Both the position numbers and the translations under genes were made by a program. 64,000 bases of DNA, taken from Sarcomyxa edulis. Taxonomy: Eukaryota > Basidiomycota > Agaricomycetes > Agaricales > Mycenaceae. The notes beneath the pieces are model-generated. The model was given only the letters and a program-made list of their open reading frames with translations. It had not been told where the DNA came from and did not search any database. Shown piece by piece: positions 23,621 through 36,385 of the stretch (position 1 is the stretch's first letter; every line of letters begins with the position of its first letter). Location of the stretch: positions 868,001 to 932,000 of the forward strand of contig QUOL01000004.1 of assembly GCA_009761415.1 (NCBI GenBank), given 5' to 3'.

Positions 23621-25879
23621 TTTGAGTTCCGCCTTGATCTCCTTCAGAATAAATCCTTCCAGTCCCCCACACACCCACAGTTCCTGCACACTAGCACCTA
23701 CCGGTCGAACAACATACGTTCTCGACTCTCCCACCCCATCCATCCCAGTCACCACAACCTTCCCATCCCCAACCCCAATACTTACATCCAATCCCTTATC
23801 CACCGTCAACTCTCCCGACACCCCACCAGCACCTCGCGCCCCACCCTTGGCATACTTCGCCGTCAAATCAGCAACAAGTTCCGGGGATTCAAGACACACT
23901 AGCCCATTGTTGATAGCGTTCCGCTTGAATATATCACCAAAGGACCCAGCGATCACCACGGGGATTCCAGCTGCTTTCAGTGCTGTCGCAGCTTGTTCGC
24001 GGGATGATCCTGTTCCGAAATTATACCCCGATACAAGTATTACCCCGGCTTTGACACCTTCATTGGAAGAGGCATCTTGCTTCTGGATAAACGTGTTGAC
24101 GAGTTCCGCAAACGCAGGATCGTAATTCTCCATCACGACTTGAGCCTGACGCTCGAGGGTGATATCATCCTGATACGTATATTTACCGGGGTAGATACCA
24201 TCGGTGTTCAAGTTATCCTGGGGAGCGAACAGAAGAGGTCCGGTGAACGTCGAAGGGAAACCATCGAGAATAGGTTCATTGTGCGTCTGCACGGTCGATG
24301 AAGAAGCTGATGTAGCGGCGGATTTCTCCATAGAAAATGTAGGCGCTCCAGGTGGAGGCAAGTCAGATGGATCAAGAGAGTCCGGTCCACATATGTACCC
24401 TTTGACTGCACTAGCCGCAACGACAGCCGGACTAGCGAGATAGGCTTGAGCTTTGGGATGTCCCATTCTGCCTTTATAATTCCTGTTGGTCGCACTGATC
24501 CCTGTCTCGCCCTCTTCCAATAACCCCGTTCCGAGTCCAATACATGGTCCACAACCAGGAGGCAGAACTTTGGCGCCGGACGCAATGAGTGTTTCCCAAT
24601 CACCTAGCCGTTCCGATTCTTGTTGAACTGTGGAACTTGCAGCTGCGATGTAGAATTCAACGCCGGGTGCAACGGTACGATTCTTCATAACGGCTGCAGC
24701 TGCTGCGATATCGGAAACACGAGAGTTTGTGCAACTTACGAGATACGCCTTCTGGATTGGCAGTTGCGATTGTTGTAGAATAGGTAGAGGAGTAGAAACC
24801 TTGACGCTGTTGGGACCAGACACGTGCGGGACGAGCGTAGACAAATCAAAGATGAGGTGAGAAGAGTATTCGGCTGAAGGATCCGATCGCATGTGAGGGG
24901 CGGTAATACGAAGTGCATCTAATCGCTGACGATTAATTCGTGGGTGCTCCGGAGGAGGTGGGATAGACGAAGGTGAATCGACAGAAGAGAATGTGCGCAA
25001 TTCGAACTTTGATAGGGCCTTTTCATACCATTGTAATAGTGTTTCGTCCACTGGGAATACACCAACGAGAGCACCCCATTCTGTGGTCATATTCGCAATA
25101 GTAAGCCGATCATCGACCGTTAGGGCTGATATGCCATCTCCTGTGAATTCAAGAGCAGCATTCAGCACCTCGTCGTTATTGAACGAGCCACACAGTGCAA
25201 CGATAACGTCCTTGCCAGTAACCCCCGGTGCGAGCTTGCCGTTCAGCTCGACTTTAATCATACGGGGGACTTGCCACCATGTTTTCCCCGTAGCCCACAA
25301 CGCAGCAGCGTCTGTCCGCACTATCGGTGTCCCCACACACCCAACCCCTCCATACATATTGCTATGGCTGTCACTTGCCACGGTCAACGTATTCGGGAAC
25401 GCATATCCTTCTTCTACCAGCACTTGGTGTCCGATACCTCTCCCGGCTGGGTAGAAGTTGATGTTATGGCTCCTGGCGAACGCCTCAATTTTAGCATATT
25501 TTGCTAGGTTCTTCGGGGATTTGTTCTGGACGTCATGGTCCAGTGTGAAAACAGGCTGAGCAGGATTTCGAATACGAGTAGCTCCAATGGATTCGAATCT
25601 ATTGGTATCACAGGGCTAGTAAGCTTGGAGATGAACGGGTATTAAAATGATGGAAGCACACTAGTACTTGGTGATAACAGGTCCAGTATTATCGTGAGTC
25701 ATGACATGCTGTGGTTGGATCATGACATAGTCCCCAGCCTTGACGGTTTTACCGTGTGGTAAACCGACAGCATATTTCTGCACGACCTTTTCGATGACTG
25801 TTTGTGGGATACGCGGTTGGTCCGATGCGACGGTGGCGAACTGGCGAACACATTGTGCCAGACGAGACGGCAATCGCAT
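23609..25879 (-). CDS. LYS4: Homoaconitase, mitochondrial (lysine biosynthesis)
   Basis: Two exons, 25668-25879 and 23609-25598; 733 residues, normal for the family. The N terminus ([19 protein letters not shown]) is a mitochondrial presequence. Then come [17 protein letters not shown] over the intron, [18 protein letters not shown] sequence ([14 protein letters not shown] here), and [13 protein letters not shown]. The 4Fe-4S cysteines are in [10 protein letters not shown] and [10 protein letters not shown], followed by [12 protein letters not shown]. The C-terminal swivel domain contains [23 protein letters not shown]. The enzyme interconverts homocitrate/homoaconitate and homoisocitrate in the alpha-aminoadipate pathway. 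The donor was placed at 25667 because the next GT would create a stop. Its start is 212 bases from that of VPS34, on opposite strands. Confidence 0.96.
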
Positions 25880-26091
25880 GCTCTGATTTGAAGAGGTGGG
25901 AATTAGTAAAGCGAAGGACGGGAGTCACCCTTGCAAATCTACTGTCTATAACGGGACGTTTAGCACGAAATTACACCATGTCGCGTGGGTGTGTTGACAT
26001 TTGGTCCCATTCCCATCCGGATCTGGTCTTGCCTACTGCTGCTCCAACACTGCTCATGACCTAGTGGACTAGCCTCTTCTCCAGCTACAAC

Positions 26092-29000
26092 ATGGACAAG
26101 GACAATAGAGATGACTTTACATTCGCAAAGCTCTCCGATCTCAAACTCCCCGTCACCTTTCGCATGTACGCACGGCGATGCTAGATGGGAGACACATTAA
26201 GTACTTACGCGGTTTCATAGATCTCAACTCGAAGGAACGAGAGCCCAGAAATCATTCACAGAGCTTTTAGATAACCCAGAGCTACGATTTTATGGCGCAC
26301 AATCATCGTGAGCATCAACATTTCAATGAAAGTATTTCTACAATAACCTCAGGGCTCAATTGAAGAACACTATCAGATCTATACGTTACTTGCCAACTCA
26401 TTGCTGATAACAAGCCCTTGACTATACCTTTCCGAACCTCGTTCAAGGCATTCAAGAACACTTACACGTAAGTCCGCGTTCTCTGTGCCGTGACATACCA
26501 CCGACTAACTACATCATGCGAACCGTGTAGTTGGAACGAGTGGATTACGCTACCAATACGCTATTGCGATCTTCCGCTGAGCTCCCAAATCACATTTACT
26601 GTCTGGGATATTGCAGGACCTCGAGCCGCTATTCCAGTGGGAGGCACTACGTTTCGGCTATTTGGCAAGAAATGGCAAGTCTGCTTCATGCGGCTCCTCC
26701 TGTCGTGATTCGTATTAAACTAGATTCCTGATCCTGACAGGACACTACGACGAGGAAAACATCGTATGCTTCTTTGGCCAGGAATCGAAGCCGATGGGTC
26801 TATTGAGACTACAACCCCGAGTAAATTAGAAGCGCGTGATGAGATGGGACGGCTGGAAAAGGTGAGTTATACCTCTATTTGATTGTCATATTCTAACAAC
26901 CTGTTTCGATAGCTCGTCAAGAAATATGAACGCGGAGACCTGCCCAAGGCAGACTGGCTAGATAAGTTGGCGTTTAGGAAAATGGAAGAGATTCATGCGG
27001 TATGTGATATATTCCATCAAGTCTTCAGGTCTTCATCGGACTGAAAGTCTCTTTTGAGTCAGGCAGAAACAGCGAAATCGGAGAATCTGTTTCTCTATAT
27101 TGATTTACCTCGATTTGACTTCCCAGTCATATTTAGCGAGCCCGTGCGTTCATTAATACTCAACGTTTTCATGAAATAATGGTGCTAAATTTACAACAGG
27201 AAGCCCCAGGCCTCCCGTCTACTTCCACGACCCTACCCACATCTGCTCAGACCGCACCTGCATCATCAGTACCTACATCTACCTCGATCTCATTCGCTGC
27301 TGACACACATCTGTGGAGCATTGTGGATCCCGATGTCACTCGCGAGAACCCTGTTGAAGATAAGCATCGTCGACTCGTCCGAAGTCACCGAAGCAGTCCT
27401 TATGATAGAGAATTGAAGCCTAATGCAAAAATTCGCGATGAGCTGGGGGTTGGTGCCACCATTCGATTCGTGTTTTGTCTAATCGATTGATTTTCTCTCA
27501 TCCTCGGGCAGGAAATTCTCAATTACGCTCCAAGTCAACCGCTAACCTCCGAAGAAAAGGACCTTATCTGGAAATTCAGATTCTACCTTGCCCGAGACAA
27601 ACGTGGTTTGACGAAATTCTTGAAATCTGTAACCTGGCGGGACTCGTCAGAGGTAAAACAGGCTGTCGAAGAACTATTACCGCAATGGACCGAAATCGAC
27701 ACGGACGACGCGTTGGAACTCCTTGGTCCAAGCACGGTTGATTCAAGGGTAAGAGCGTTTGCGGTTAGACAGCTGAGTAGGGCAGACGACGATGTGAGTG
27801 ATTTCGAATCTCATCTGTGGCATTTTTTATCGACTAGACGTTGGATATAATTAGGAACTTCTGCTGTACCTTCTGCAATTGGTCCAAGCTCTCAAATTCG
27901 AGAGCGCAGCGAGCGATCAACGGTCTTCGAGATCAACCACGACCAGCGCTATATCGTACGATGACAGTGGATTAACAGATTTCTTGATAGCTCGTGGTGT
28001 TCAGAACCTTGTCTTGGGCAACAGATTGTATTGGTATCTTGTTGTGGAAGTTGCTTTGGAGGACAAGATGATGGCGAAGATGTACGCCAAAGTAGTGTAT
28101 CGGTTCATGAAGAAGATCATGGAGGTATGTGGCGTTGTTCCAATCTTTGCATAAACAGTAAAGATACGATTTGACTCAGGCTCCGAATGGATCCGAACGT
28201 CGTGAACTTCTACTCCGACAAGGACAACTCATCGACACCCTAGCGAAACGAGCCAAAGAACTCCGAATGTCGAAAGACCCTCGCCCAAAGAAAATCGAGA
28301 AACTCCGTTCCTTTCTCTCTGACTCCAAGAATAATCTATTTACCATGGCGCCTTTGCCCCTGCCACTCAATGCCCGGATCGAAATTACAGGAATTATTGC
28401 CGACAAATCTTCCGTCTTCAAATCTAATCTCTACCCACTTCTTCTCTACTTCCAGTGCTCTGATGGCTCCGAGTTTCCAGTGATATTCAAGGACGGTGAT
28501 GATATGAGGCAAGATCAGCTGGTGATCCAGCTTTTCACGTTGATGGATAGATTGTTGCGGAAAGAAAATTTGGATTTGAAGTTGAGTCCTTATGATGTGC
28601 TCGCCACAGGTCCCTTGCAGGGAATGGCACAGTTCATCCCTAGTAAGACGATCGCCGCCATCGTCAGCGAAAATGGGACGTTGCTGAATTACCTGAGGGC
28701 ACACAACCCAGACGAGGGTAGTGTCGGCACTTCTGGCGTCGAGCCAAGTGTGATCGACACATTTGTAAGAAGTTGCGGTACGTTACGCTTTTGTCTGCGT
28801 TGTTCGCTCTCTCTTATTCGCGTCGTGCTCTAGCCGGATATTGTGTTGTGACTTATATACTCGGTGTTGGAGATCGACATCTAGACAATTTGTTACTTTC
28901 TCCAGATGGTGGGTTACAATTTATCCATCCGTCATAGTCTGATTTCTCACTACTTGCACATATAGGCCATTTCTTCCACGGTAATTTTTTCTGAACCTCC

Positions 29001-29404
29001 TCGAATAACTCTTTCTGACGTTGCGTGTAGTCGATTTTGGATATATTTTAGGACGTGATCCCAAACCTTTTCCACCTCCAGTGAAAGTCTGTAAGGAAAT
29101 GGTCGACGGAATGGGCGGCGCACAATCTCCTCACTACGCACGATTCAAAAATTTCTGCTTCACTGCCTTCACTATCCTCCGTAAAAGCGCCAACCTGATA
29201 CTAAATTTGGTCGCGTTGATGGTCGATGCCAATATTCCAGATATCAAACATCGAGACGTCCACGAACAGATACAGGAGAAATTCCGCTTGGATCTCACGG
29301 AAGAAGAGGCCATCAAACACTTCGAAGCCCTTCTCAACGAAACATCTTATATAGCAGTCGTGCTAGATAGGATTCACGACTTGGCACAATACTGGCGCAG
29401 TTGA
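26092..29404 (+). CDS. VPS34: Class III phosphatidylinositol 3-kinase
   Basis: Fourteen exons: 26092-26165, 26221-26307, 26366-26467, 26531-26674, 26741-26861, 26913-26999, 27063-27143, 27200-27448, 27512-27793, 27855-28124, 28180-28777, 28834-28908, 28966-28980 (15 bases), 29031-29404; 852 residues. The N-terminal C2 domain includes SDLYVTCQL and [10 protein letters not shown]. The helical PIK domain spans exons 8-10 (for example [12 protein letters not shown]). The kinase has the ATP lysine in [14 protein letters not shown], the catalytic loop [12 protein letters not shown], and the DFG segment [14 protein letters not shown]. The end is [17 protein letters not shown]. Vps34 makes PI3P for endosomal sorting and autophagy with Vps15. 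Intron 26675-26740 uses a GC donor (GCAAGT). Confidence 0.96.
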
Positions 29405-29438
29405 TCATCGTACACGCATTTGTATATCTAGGTTACAT

Positions 29439-32112
29439 TCAATTTCTGTTTTGTTTGGAAAGGGCTTCATAAATTCTATCCTCGACGGAGCGAATGGTGG
29501 CAGTTGGAGTGTTAAGGCTCGTCATGAAGTACGCCACATCTCCAAGAGTCCTGAAGTTGATTCCGTACGGTGCCCCTCCTGGAGCAGCTGATAAAAGTGG
29601 CTCATCGATAGGGCTTGGCCCAATGGAACTCAACAAAGTCTGGGCGGACTTCGAGCTATAACCTATATCATATAATGAGACGACAGAACTAGTGAGTACG
29701 AGTCTAGATGGCTTACCTGCGCCACTGGTGTCCTTCATCTTGATGGCCAGAAGAGTGCCCAAGGTCATAACGTCGCTAACGATATCCATGCAAGAGAGTA
29801 CGCGCACGAAGTCTGGATCCCAGAAACTCCATACATCTTTGGGTGCGCCAGTAAGCATCGTGGTATCCGTCCATTCTTTTCGAGCGTTCGTCCAAAGATC
29901 ACTCGACGTCAAGGACTGTATGATCTTCAAGCTTTCGTTGGCCACCTCACAACCGATCGGGTGGGCAGTGTAAGAGTGGCCGTGAAGAAGAGCGTCCGTC
30001 TTGTTCTCGCTCATGAAAGCTTGGAATATAGCGTCGGACGCCATTGTGGTAGCCAATGGCAGTAGGCCACCAGTGAGGATCTTGGCGTTTACAGAGATAT
30101 CAGGATAAGCGCCTAGCAATGGCCCGGTGCTTTGCATTCCCAAACGATAGAGCCCAACGAAGACTTCATCAAATATAACGGGGAGCCCGGAAGGTAGCGA
30201 GGGGGAACTGAAGATAGGTCCTCGCACGACATCGATCAGGATGCGCTGGAAGAGAGGATCGACGAAGATCATACCCCCGGCACCCATGACTAGTGGCTCA
30301 AGAACCAGGGCAGCAAGTTTTGGGCCATCGCTTTTATGGATATTCCGGAGTGTTCGTTCGATATATTGGCGATATATAGAGGCCAACGGGGTTTCAAGTC
30401 GCGTCGAGACGTCATACATCCATTCCAAAGATTCGGCCTGAATCGTGTTTGATGATAATTTGGCTTCTGCGACGATCGCACTTGGAAGAGTGATCGTGGC
30501 TTGAGCCAACTGGAAAGATACGGAAGGAGGGTCGAACCAATATCCTCGTGCGTGGTGCCATTCGCATGTGTATACACCGGTATCCTCACAAGCATCCATG
30601 GCCCCGATGGTATCCCCATGATAGCTCCCGCGTAATCCCAAGACGCCTAGGTTCTTTCTAGTCGTGCTGTCAAGGCTGTCGCCTTGCCCGACCGTGAAAG
30701 CACGCAAGGCCATCTTCAGGGCGATCTCCATGCCTGTTGCACCATCATCGGAGTAGAAAACGCGGGAGGCCCATCCTTTCCCAGGCCCATCAAGGAGGCT
30801 TTCTGCGAGTTTGAGAGCAGGGAGGTGCGTAGCTTGTGGGAACATTACATGGCCGTATCGTCCGGCAGCTCGTGCAGCGGCCAGCGTAAGAGAGGGATGT
30901 GCATGCCCGAGGGCCTGCGTCCACCATGACGCTGATCCATCAAATTGGGGCTCAAGAATTGATAGGTTGTCGGTCTCGATAGTCGGTTTACTCTTTGAGC
31001 GAACACTGAAGAAATCTGAATATGCACTGTCGATAACATTAACGTCCTGTTCGTTCTGTACCAGCCCATGCTGCACAAATGGCCACCAAATAGAGTCGAG
31101 AGTACGACGTGGCATAGTTTGGAGGTCTGAGAGTCGGCGAGAGTGACAAGAATCCATATGATCGATGATATCGTGAATTCCGCCCTCTTTCCCTTCGGAA
31201 ACGATGGATTCGTAATATTTCTCGGTCGATTCGAAATTGAGTGCAGCGTCGGATAACAGGGGAGGTGGTGCATCTACGGCAGCAACGCGAATACCATGTT
31301 CTGCAAAGTAGGACGTCAAGTATTCCCAGTTGCGATAATATTCATCCTTGAACAGTAAGACACAATCGACGGAGTAGCCACGGAGAAGTAAGGACTCGTA
31401 TGAGGAGATTGTGGTCGAGATTCCTCCAAGCTTTGAGTCGCCAATCAAGACAGTCGGTAGAAAGAGGGACCTGTAACTGTCCGCTTGAGTCGTGCCAGAT
31501 AATGTGGGGCTATGTACGCCTATCGAGGAGAAGCGTCAGATTTGAACAAAGTCTCGGACGATGCGGATCCGCTATAACACAGGTACTACACTACTTACTA
31601 TGGAATCAACTCTCACCTCCAGCAGTTTCGATATACATATGAGCGGGCTGTGTTGAACGAGCAGCACATTTCCTGATGTAGCTCGCGACTGATTTGACGA
31701 ATATGTCATCAGAGGGAACCTAAGGAGTAAAGCATCATCACTCGACAAGAGTTGGACATTCAAATAATATGGCACGGACCTTCCCTCCCGCACGTTTAGC
31801 AGCTAATTGTGGGCTCACAGGATCTCCATACCGAAACAGACACTCCGTATGTATAAGATCTTTCCGAGAGCCAGGGTGTCGTTTGATGTGTCTGGAAAGA
31901 ATCTTAATTCACAAGCAGGCCACGGAGATTGAGAGAACCCACTCGTCGTCGGCTTCGTTTGTGGGGCCTGTGCTGACGGGTTTGAGATAGAAAACGGGGA
32001 TATTTTTCCCAGCCGAAGCACGAATTAGAGCAGATGTGAGGATCGTCTTTCCAACATCGGTGTTGGCTCCAAAGATCTGGTGAACACGAAGATGTCTGAA
32101 CAGTGCGGACAT
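29439..32112 (-). CDS. BIO3-BIO1: Bifunctional dethiobiotin synthetase / DAPA aminotransferase (biotin biosynthesis)
   Basis: Exons 31943-32112, 31780-31891, 31617-31719, 29717-31519, 29439-29662; 803 residues. The N-terminal about 240 residues are BioD-like: FGANTDVGKT (P-loop), YLKPVSTGP, YIETAGGVHSP, LIGDSKLGGI. The rest is a BioA-like class III aminotransferase: SYHGDTIGAMD, FDEVFVGLYRLG, and the PLP lysine in AKILTGGLLPLATTMAS. This is the order of plant and fungal fused BIO3-BIO1 enzymes. The last intron (29663-29716, 54 bases) has good GTAAGC and ATAG borders but no stop and a length divisible by three, so an unspliced 821-residue form is also possible. Its stop is 34 bases from the VPS34 stop, tail to tail. 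Confidence 0.94.
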
Positions 32113-32461
32113 AACCAGAATTCAAAATTTTGACCACGCTTCGATGAGCGGTTGTTTCTTTCAATGGCTTTAGACAAACTTCTTTACCGATCGCGTCGCG
32201 ATCGTGCCTTCAAGTTGGTCGATCTTTATCAGTCATATCTCATCATACATACAGTAAGTACTAGCTATGGGTTAACGCCCTCGGTTCAATCTACATGGTT
32301 CCTGACGAATAAATCATTCGACGGAGACCGCGTACTCCACCTTGTGTGCACCACTCTGTATGAAAGCTGGCCTTGGATAAGTATAGTACATAGACCCGAG
32401 CGCAGCGTCCATCCGTGCAACGAAGTCCCTGTAAGAGTTTGTTGTCGACGCAGTTTGAAGG
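32113..32461. other. Intergenic, promoter side of the biotin gene
   Basis: About 350 bases between the biotin gene start and the F-box gene stop, both on the minus strand. No gene seen. Confidence 0.6.
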
Positions 32462-34219
32462 CTATAGGACTTTTAGCTTCTGCAGCGAAGGCATCTTCAG
32501 GAATATCTCAACAAGCTCTTCACATGTGATCGCGACACCAACAAGGGAGAGTGTCATGAGCTCGAATGACGACCGAGCTTGGAGGGCGAGGAATATGGAG
32601 TGTGGCCAAGGGTCAATTTCCGTATCAGAGAACACGATTCGTAGGTGGCGAAGGTTAGGCAAAATAAGATTGCCGAGTAACGTTGACATCTCATCTTCTG
32701 CGAAGATGATACGCAATTTCTGCAACATCGGTAAGGTGGCCTTTCCGCTTTGTTCCTCGATAAGAGCGGCTGTCTCATCGCCCCCATCGATATCGAACGA
32801 CAATGTGCAGCTCAGAAGGCTGGCACATTCGGCTAAGCATTGTAGCAGGTGGGATGTCCTTGGTATGTGGTGAATGGTCAAATGAGTCAGCTGTGACCAA
32901 GGAAGTCGTAAAGTATAGTGCTGAAGTACATCCCAGCTATAAAGAGTGACTTTTCGCAGTCTAGGGACCCTCTCTAGGACATTATTTGCGTCTGGGAGAC
33001 TCGGACGTCCGACAGAGATTCTGGAAGTAACTTCGAGACATAATTTTTCCAACGAATCCAGAGAGCCTGTTGGTAGACACAACAGTGCAAAGATGAAGCT
33101 TTGTGGGAGGCGTATGGCCAGACTTTGGATGCGATTAGAATGTGGAGAGACGATGTCGATTAGAGGGTTGTGAGGGATGTAACGACGATTCGTAGGCCAC
33201 AAACCGACACTGATGGAGATGGGGACACTTCCTGATCGATTCAACCATGCTGAAGCCATCTTCAGCGATCGATCGAGTCTTGATTGGATATTGGTGAATA
33301 AAATATCGACAGTGCTCCAAATCAAGGGTGTCCTCAACGCAACAGCTCTCCAAATAGAGCAGATTTGGCACAAGAGAAGAGGCGCGGATGCAGAACTCGG
33401 CTTCTGTCTTCTTGGAACGTGAAGAAAGATTTCCATCAGGACCTCGACAGGGATGCGTTGAATGAAGGGAGTGATAGACCGGCGGGAGATATCGTCTTGG
33501 GTTCGTGCATCTTGATGGTCAATCACATCTACGCAAGGTGCTGTATGGATTATCCGAGAGTTCAAACGTGCACGGGAAGACAAGCTGTGTTCTTCCCTTG
33601 GATTTAGAATCGTAAGATCAACGGTTCCATTAATTGCTACAGATAGACTGTTGCCCGCAGGTGAATCCTAGAAAACGACCGTCAGTCCATCATTAAGAGT
33701 CATGTTAACATTAACACCAGGACTTTGACGTTGCACGGCTGTGGTGTCTGATTACCTTCCCGATATCTTGATTGTGACTTGCTTGTAGGGCCTGCATCAT
33801 ATATCGCAAGGATGTCTTACGGTGAGATTTCGAAGAAATGTGTAGTCTGAGAATATTTGCAGAGCGCTTCTTCAAGTCGATATGTGCTGCGTCGTCTAGA
33901 TATGAGTGTCAGTAGTTATAAAGATACGTTTCAGTCTCGTACCGTCTCTGAAGATTAGTTGATTAGATACTTGAGCAACACGAAAGACGGGGCGAGTAAA
34001 ACTGTTGAAACCCTGATACTATTCAGGGTATTTCAAGGGTTCGTTTGCAACGTGTATCATCAGAACCACGAATGATTTCATTCTTGCGGCTCCTGTGAGA
34101 ATCCAGAAGAAGTCCAGAAGAGGGTTTCTCTCCGCGCTCAAGGCGCTAAACTCTGCTATACTTGGATTATGATGGTCAGGCGCCACAATTGTGTTGCCTC
34201 GAAAGGGGACCGATGTCAT
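32462..34219 (-). CDS. F-box-like / LRR-like protein
   Basis: Four exons: 34070-34219, 33943-34018, 33756-33895, 32462-33667; 523 residues. An F-box-like segment (FIQRIPVEVLMEIFLHV, then QICSIWRAVALRTPLIWSTVDI) lies near residues 190-240. It is followed by leucine-rich strands (LRKVTLYSWDV, LTHLTIHHI, LRHLRIVFSD). This is the common agaricomycete layout for substrate-binding subunits of SCF ubiquitin ligases; the target is unknown. The about 180 residues before the F-box (starting MTSVPFRGNTIVAP) are unusual and come from three small upstream exons whose joins keep the frame open. The start is uncertain; an in-frame ATG also exists upstream near 34282. Confidence 0.72.
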
Positions 34220-34558
34220 TCTGCCGAGATCGCGATAATCATGGATGCTGACAAGTCGGACGCTGTAGGAAGCTACCGACATGGACCTGCTAATCTTCAA
34301 AACAGAGATGTTGATTCAGTAGAGATAGTACGGCGGAGCATGAGAGGAATGAAAAGCTCACACAGGTATGAGACATTAATTTGATGGATATGATTTAGCA
34401 CAGCAGATAGATAGCTCGAGACAAGCTCGATAAGTAGCATGTATATAAGTTACGATGAAAACGTCAAAAGCAGTACATATAGAAGCATATGTAGACAGAG
34501 ATGGCACCTATTTTCGATACGATAACCCGGAAGAAAAGTACAAGCTCATGGGTGGGAC
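34220..34558. other. Intergenic
   Basis: Between the F-box gene start and the GPCR stop, both minus strand. No gene seen. Confidence 0.6.
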
Positions 34559-36385
34559 CTAGAGTTGGCTCTGGAATTTGCGATCTTGTTCGACGTCGTC
34601 CCATCTTTCATCCTCCGCTACTCTCCCAGAGGTGGAAGAGGCACTATCTCCCTCTACCCGGCTCGGAGGGCTATAAACGTCTACAATCTTGATATGCTTG
34701 TCATCAGGAACAAACGTCGAGTGATCGTGACCGTTTATCTTCTGCAACTCGACATTGACTGTCATTTGTCCTTGTGTCGTTGTAGATAACATGGTAGCGT
34801 TATCTGTGAGGCGCCCTGGAGCGAAATTGGGTTTGGACAAAGTGCGGCTATCATCTCCTGTGCTGGAGTCTCTCTGGACGCCTCGAATTTCACGTACGGC
34901 GTTGACGAAGGACTGTGTGAAGTCAGCACGTTCGACTGTTCGGAAGATTGACGGGGGCTTACCGGATCGGAGAAAGCGAGAAGCCCATAAGCAAGAGTGC
35001 GGACGCCGTACATGACCAGATCTGTCATCTTCCGTTTGAACGGAGCATAACTAGAGAAAATATACACTTACCTAGTACGAGTAGTCTGAAATCCTGGAAA
35101 CGATTGGTAAATCACTGGCTGCAGCAAATATATTGAAAACGACTTGCCAATTGTGTATGGATTCCTTGTACAGTCTGATTGAGATCCAGGGCAGCCGTCG
35201 GAAAATTCATGAGGAGCGACACGATGGGATATAGGGCTATGTGGAAATAAAACGGTCGAAAGATGAGCGAAATGGGAAAGCGAGAACGAGACTTACCAAT
35301 CCTCAGGATGACGTTGCGGTATTTACTTGCTTGAGCTAATACCACTTTATTGCTCGAAACCGTGGACCAGCGACTATTGGATCCCACTTTGGTTGTACTT
35401 CTGCCATAGCTTGAAGTCGGCGTGACAGCCGTCAGACGCTGAGTGACCAACTGCGAAGCGGTTAGAGAGGGTAGTGAATGTCAAATCAATGTCTCTTACA
35501 TGGAACCGAAACATCCAGATAAGAACTACACATGAGCAGAACATTTCGATGGTAGCAGCGAACATAATCCAGAACGACTGAGTCCCAATCAGCCAACGAA
35601 GACGCAGTTTGTCGTTCGGATTTTTCCACCAACAAGTCGAGTTCTGTTCATCCCAGCTGTAGATCGTGTTAGATACCTCGAAATTGAATATAAGTAAGCT
35701 ATAGCATACCCAAATTGATCCAATCCGAAGGCGGGGACCGTTAAAGCTACACTTAAGATGGTCGTACCAATCACGTAGTACTTTTCCATCATTTTGCCAT
35801 TTACGCCGTGCACTAAAACGAGTCTTGACGACAGTTGGACTGGAGTCATGAGTCCTCAATAAGTCACTCACTGGAGATTCAGCGCGATACAGGTAGTAAA
35901 GAATGTGGCGAAATTCAAGGTGAACTATCGAGGCAAAGAAGTCAGTAATAATCACAGACTAGATGGAATTCGAATATTCACATTTACGGAAAATGCGCCA
36001 ACATTACACGTTACACTTGGGGCGTTAAGACTTGCGGTGACCGAGAATGCTATACCGAAAAGAATGCTGTAGATGAAGAATGTCAACATGCAATATCGTA
36101 AGAAAAGCTATGCGGATCGTACTTGAAAACCAGGGTGTAAGTGAGGAGACGGAAACTGACACGATCAAGGTGTGGTCTGGCTTTCGGGAAGCACGCTACG
36201 ATGCCGAATGCTACCAGTACGAAGAAGCATATTATCGTACCCGGGATGGTGCATGCATATGCTAGAACTCCCCTAGTAAAACAAATCAAGATTTTTTTCG
36301 TCATCGACAAGACGAGCGCTTACCCAAACTGCGCTTGTGAATGCGTTATGGAATTCAGGACCTTAGGGACGATGGTAGTCGACAT
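34559..36385 (-). CDS. Seven-transmembrane receptor, cAMP-receptor/Git3-like GPCR
   Basis: Eleven exons: 36324-36385, 36123-36272, 35988-36066, 35872-35924, 35710-35823, 35500-35656, 35297-35450, 35148-35236, 35072-35093, 34963-35021, 34559-34912; 430 residues. Seven hydrophobic segments can be counted, for example TIICFFVLVAFGIVACF, ILFGIAFSVTASL, FTLNFATFFTTCIALNL, VIGTTILSVALTVPAFGL, SFWIMFAATIEMFCSCVVL, ALYPIVSLLMNFPTAAL and DLVMYGVRTLAYGLLAF. The extracellular loop STCWWKNPN before TM5 and the long polar C-terminal tail are typical of fungal CAR-like receptors. The ligand is unknown. Intron 35147-35094 has a GC donor (GCAAGT). Confidence 0.82.
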
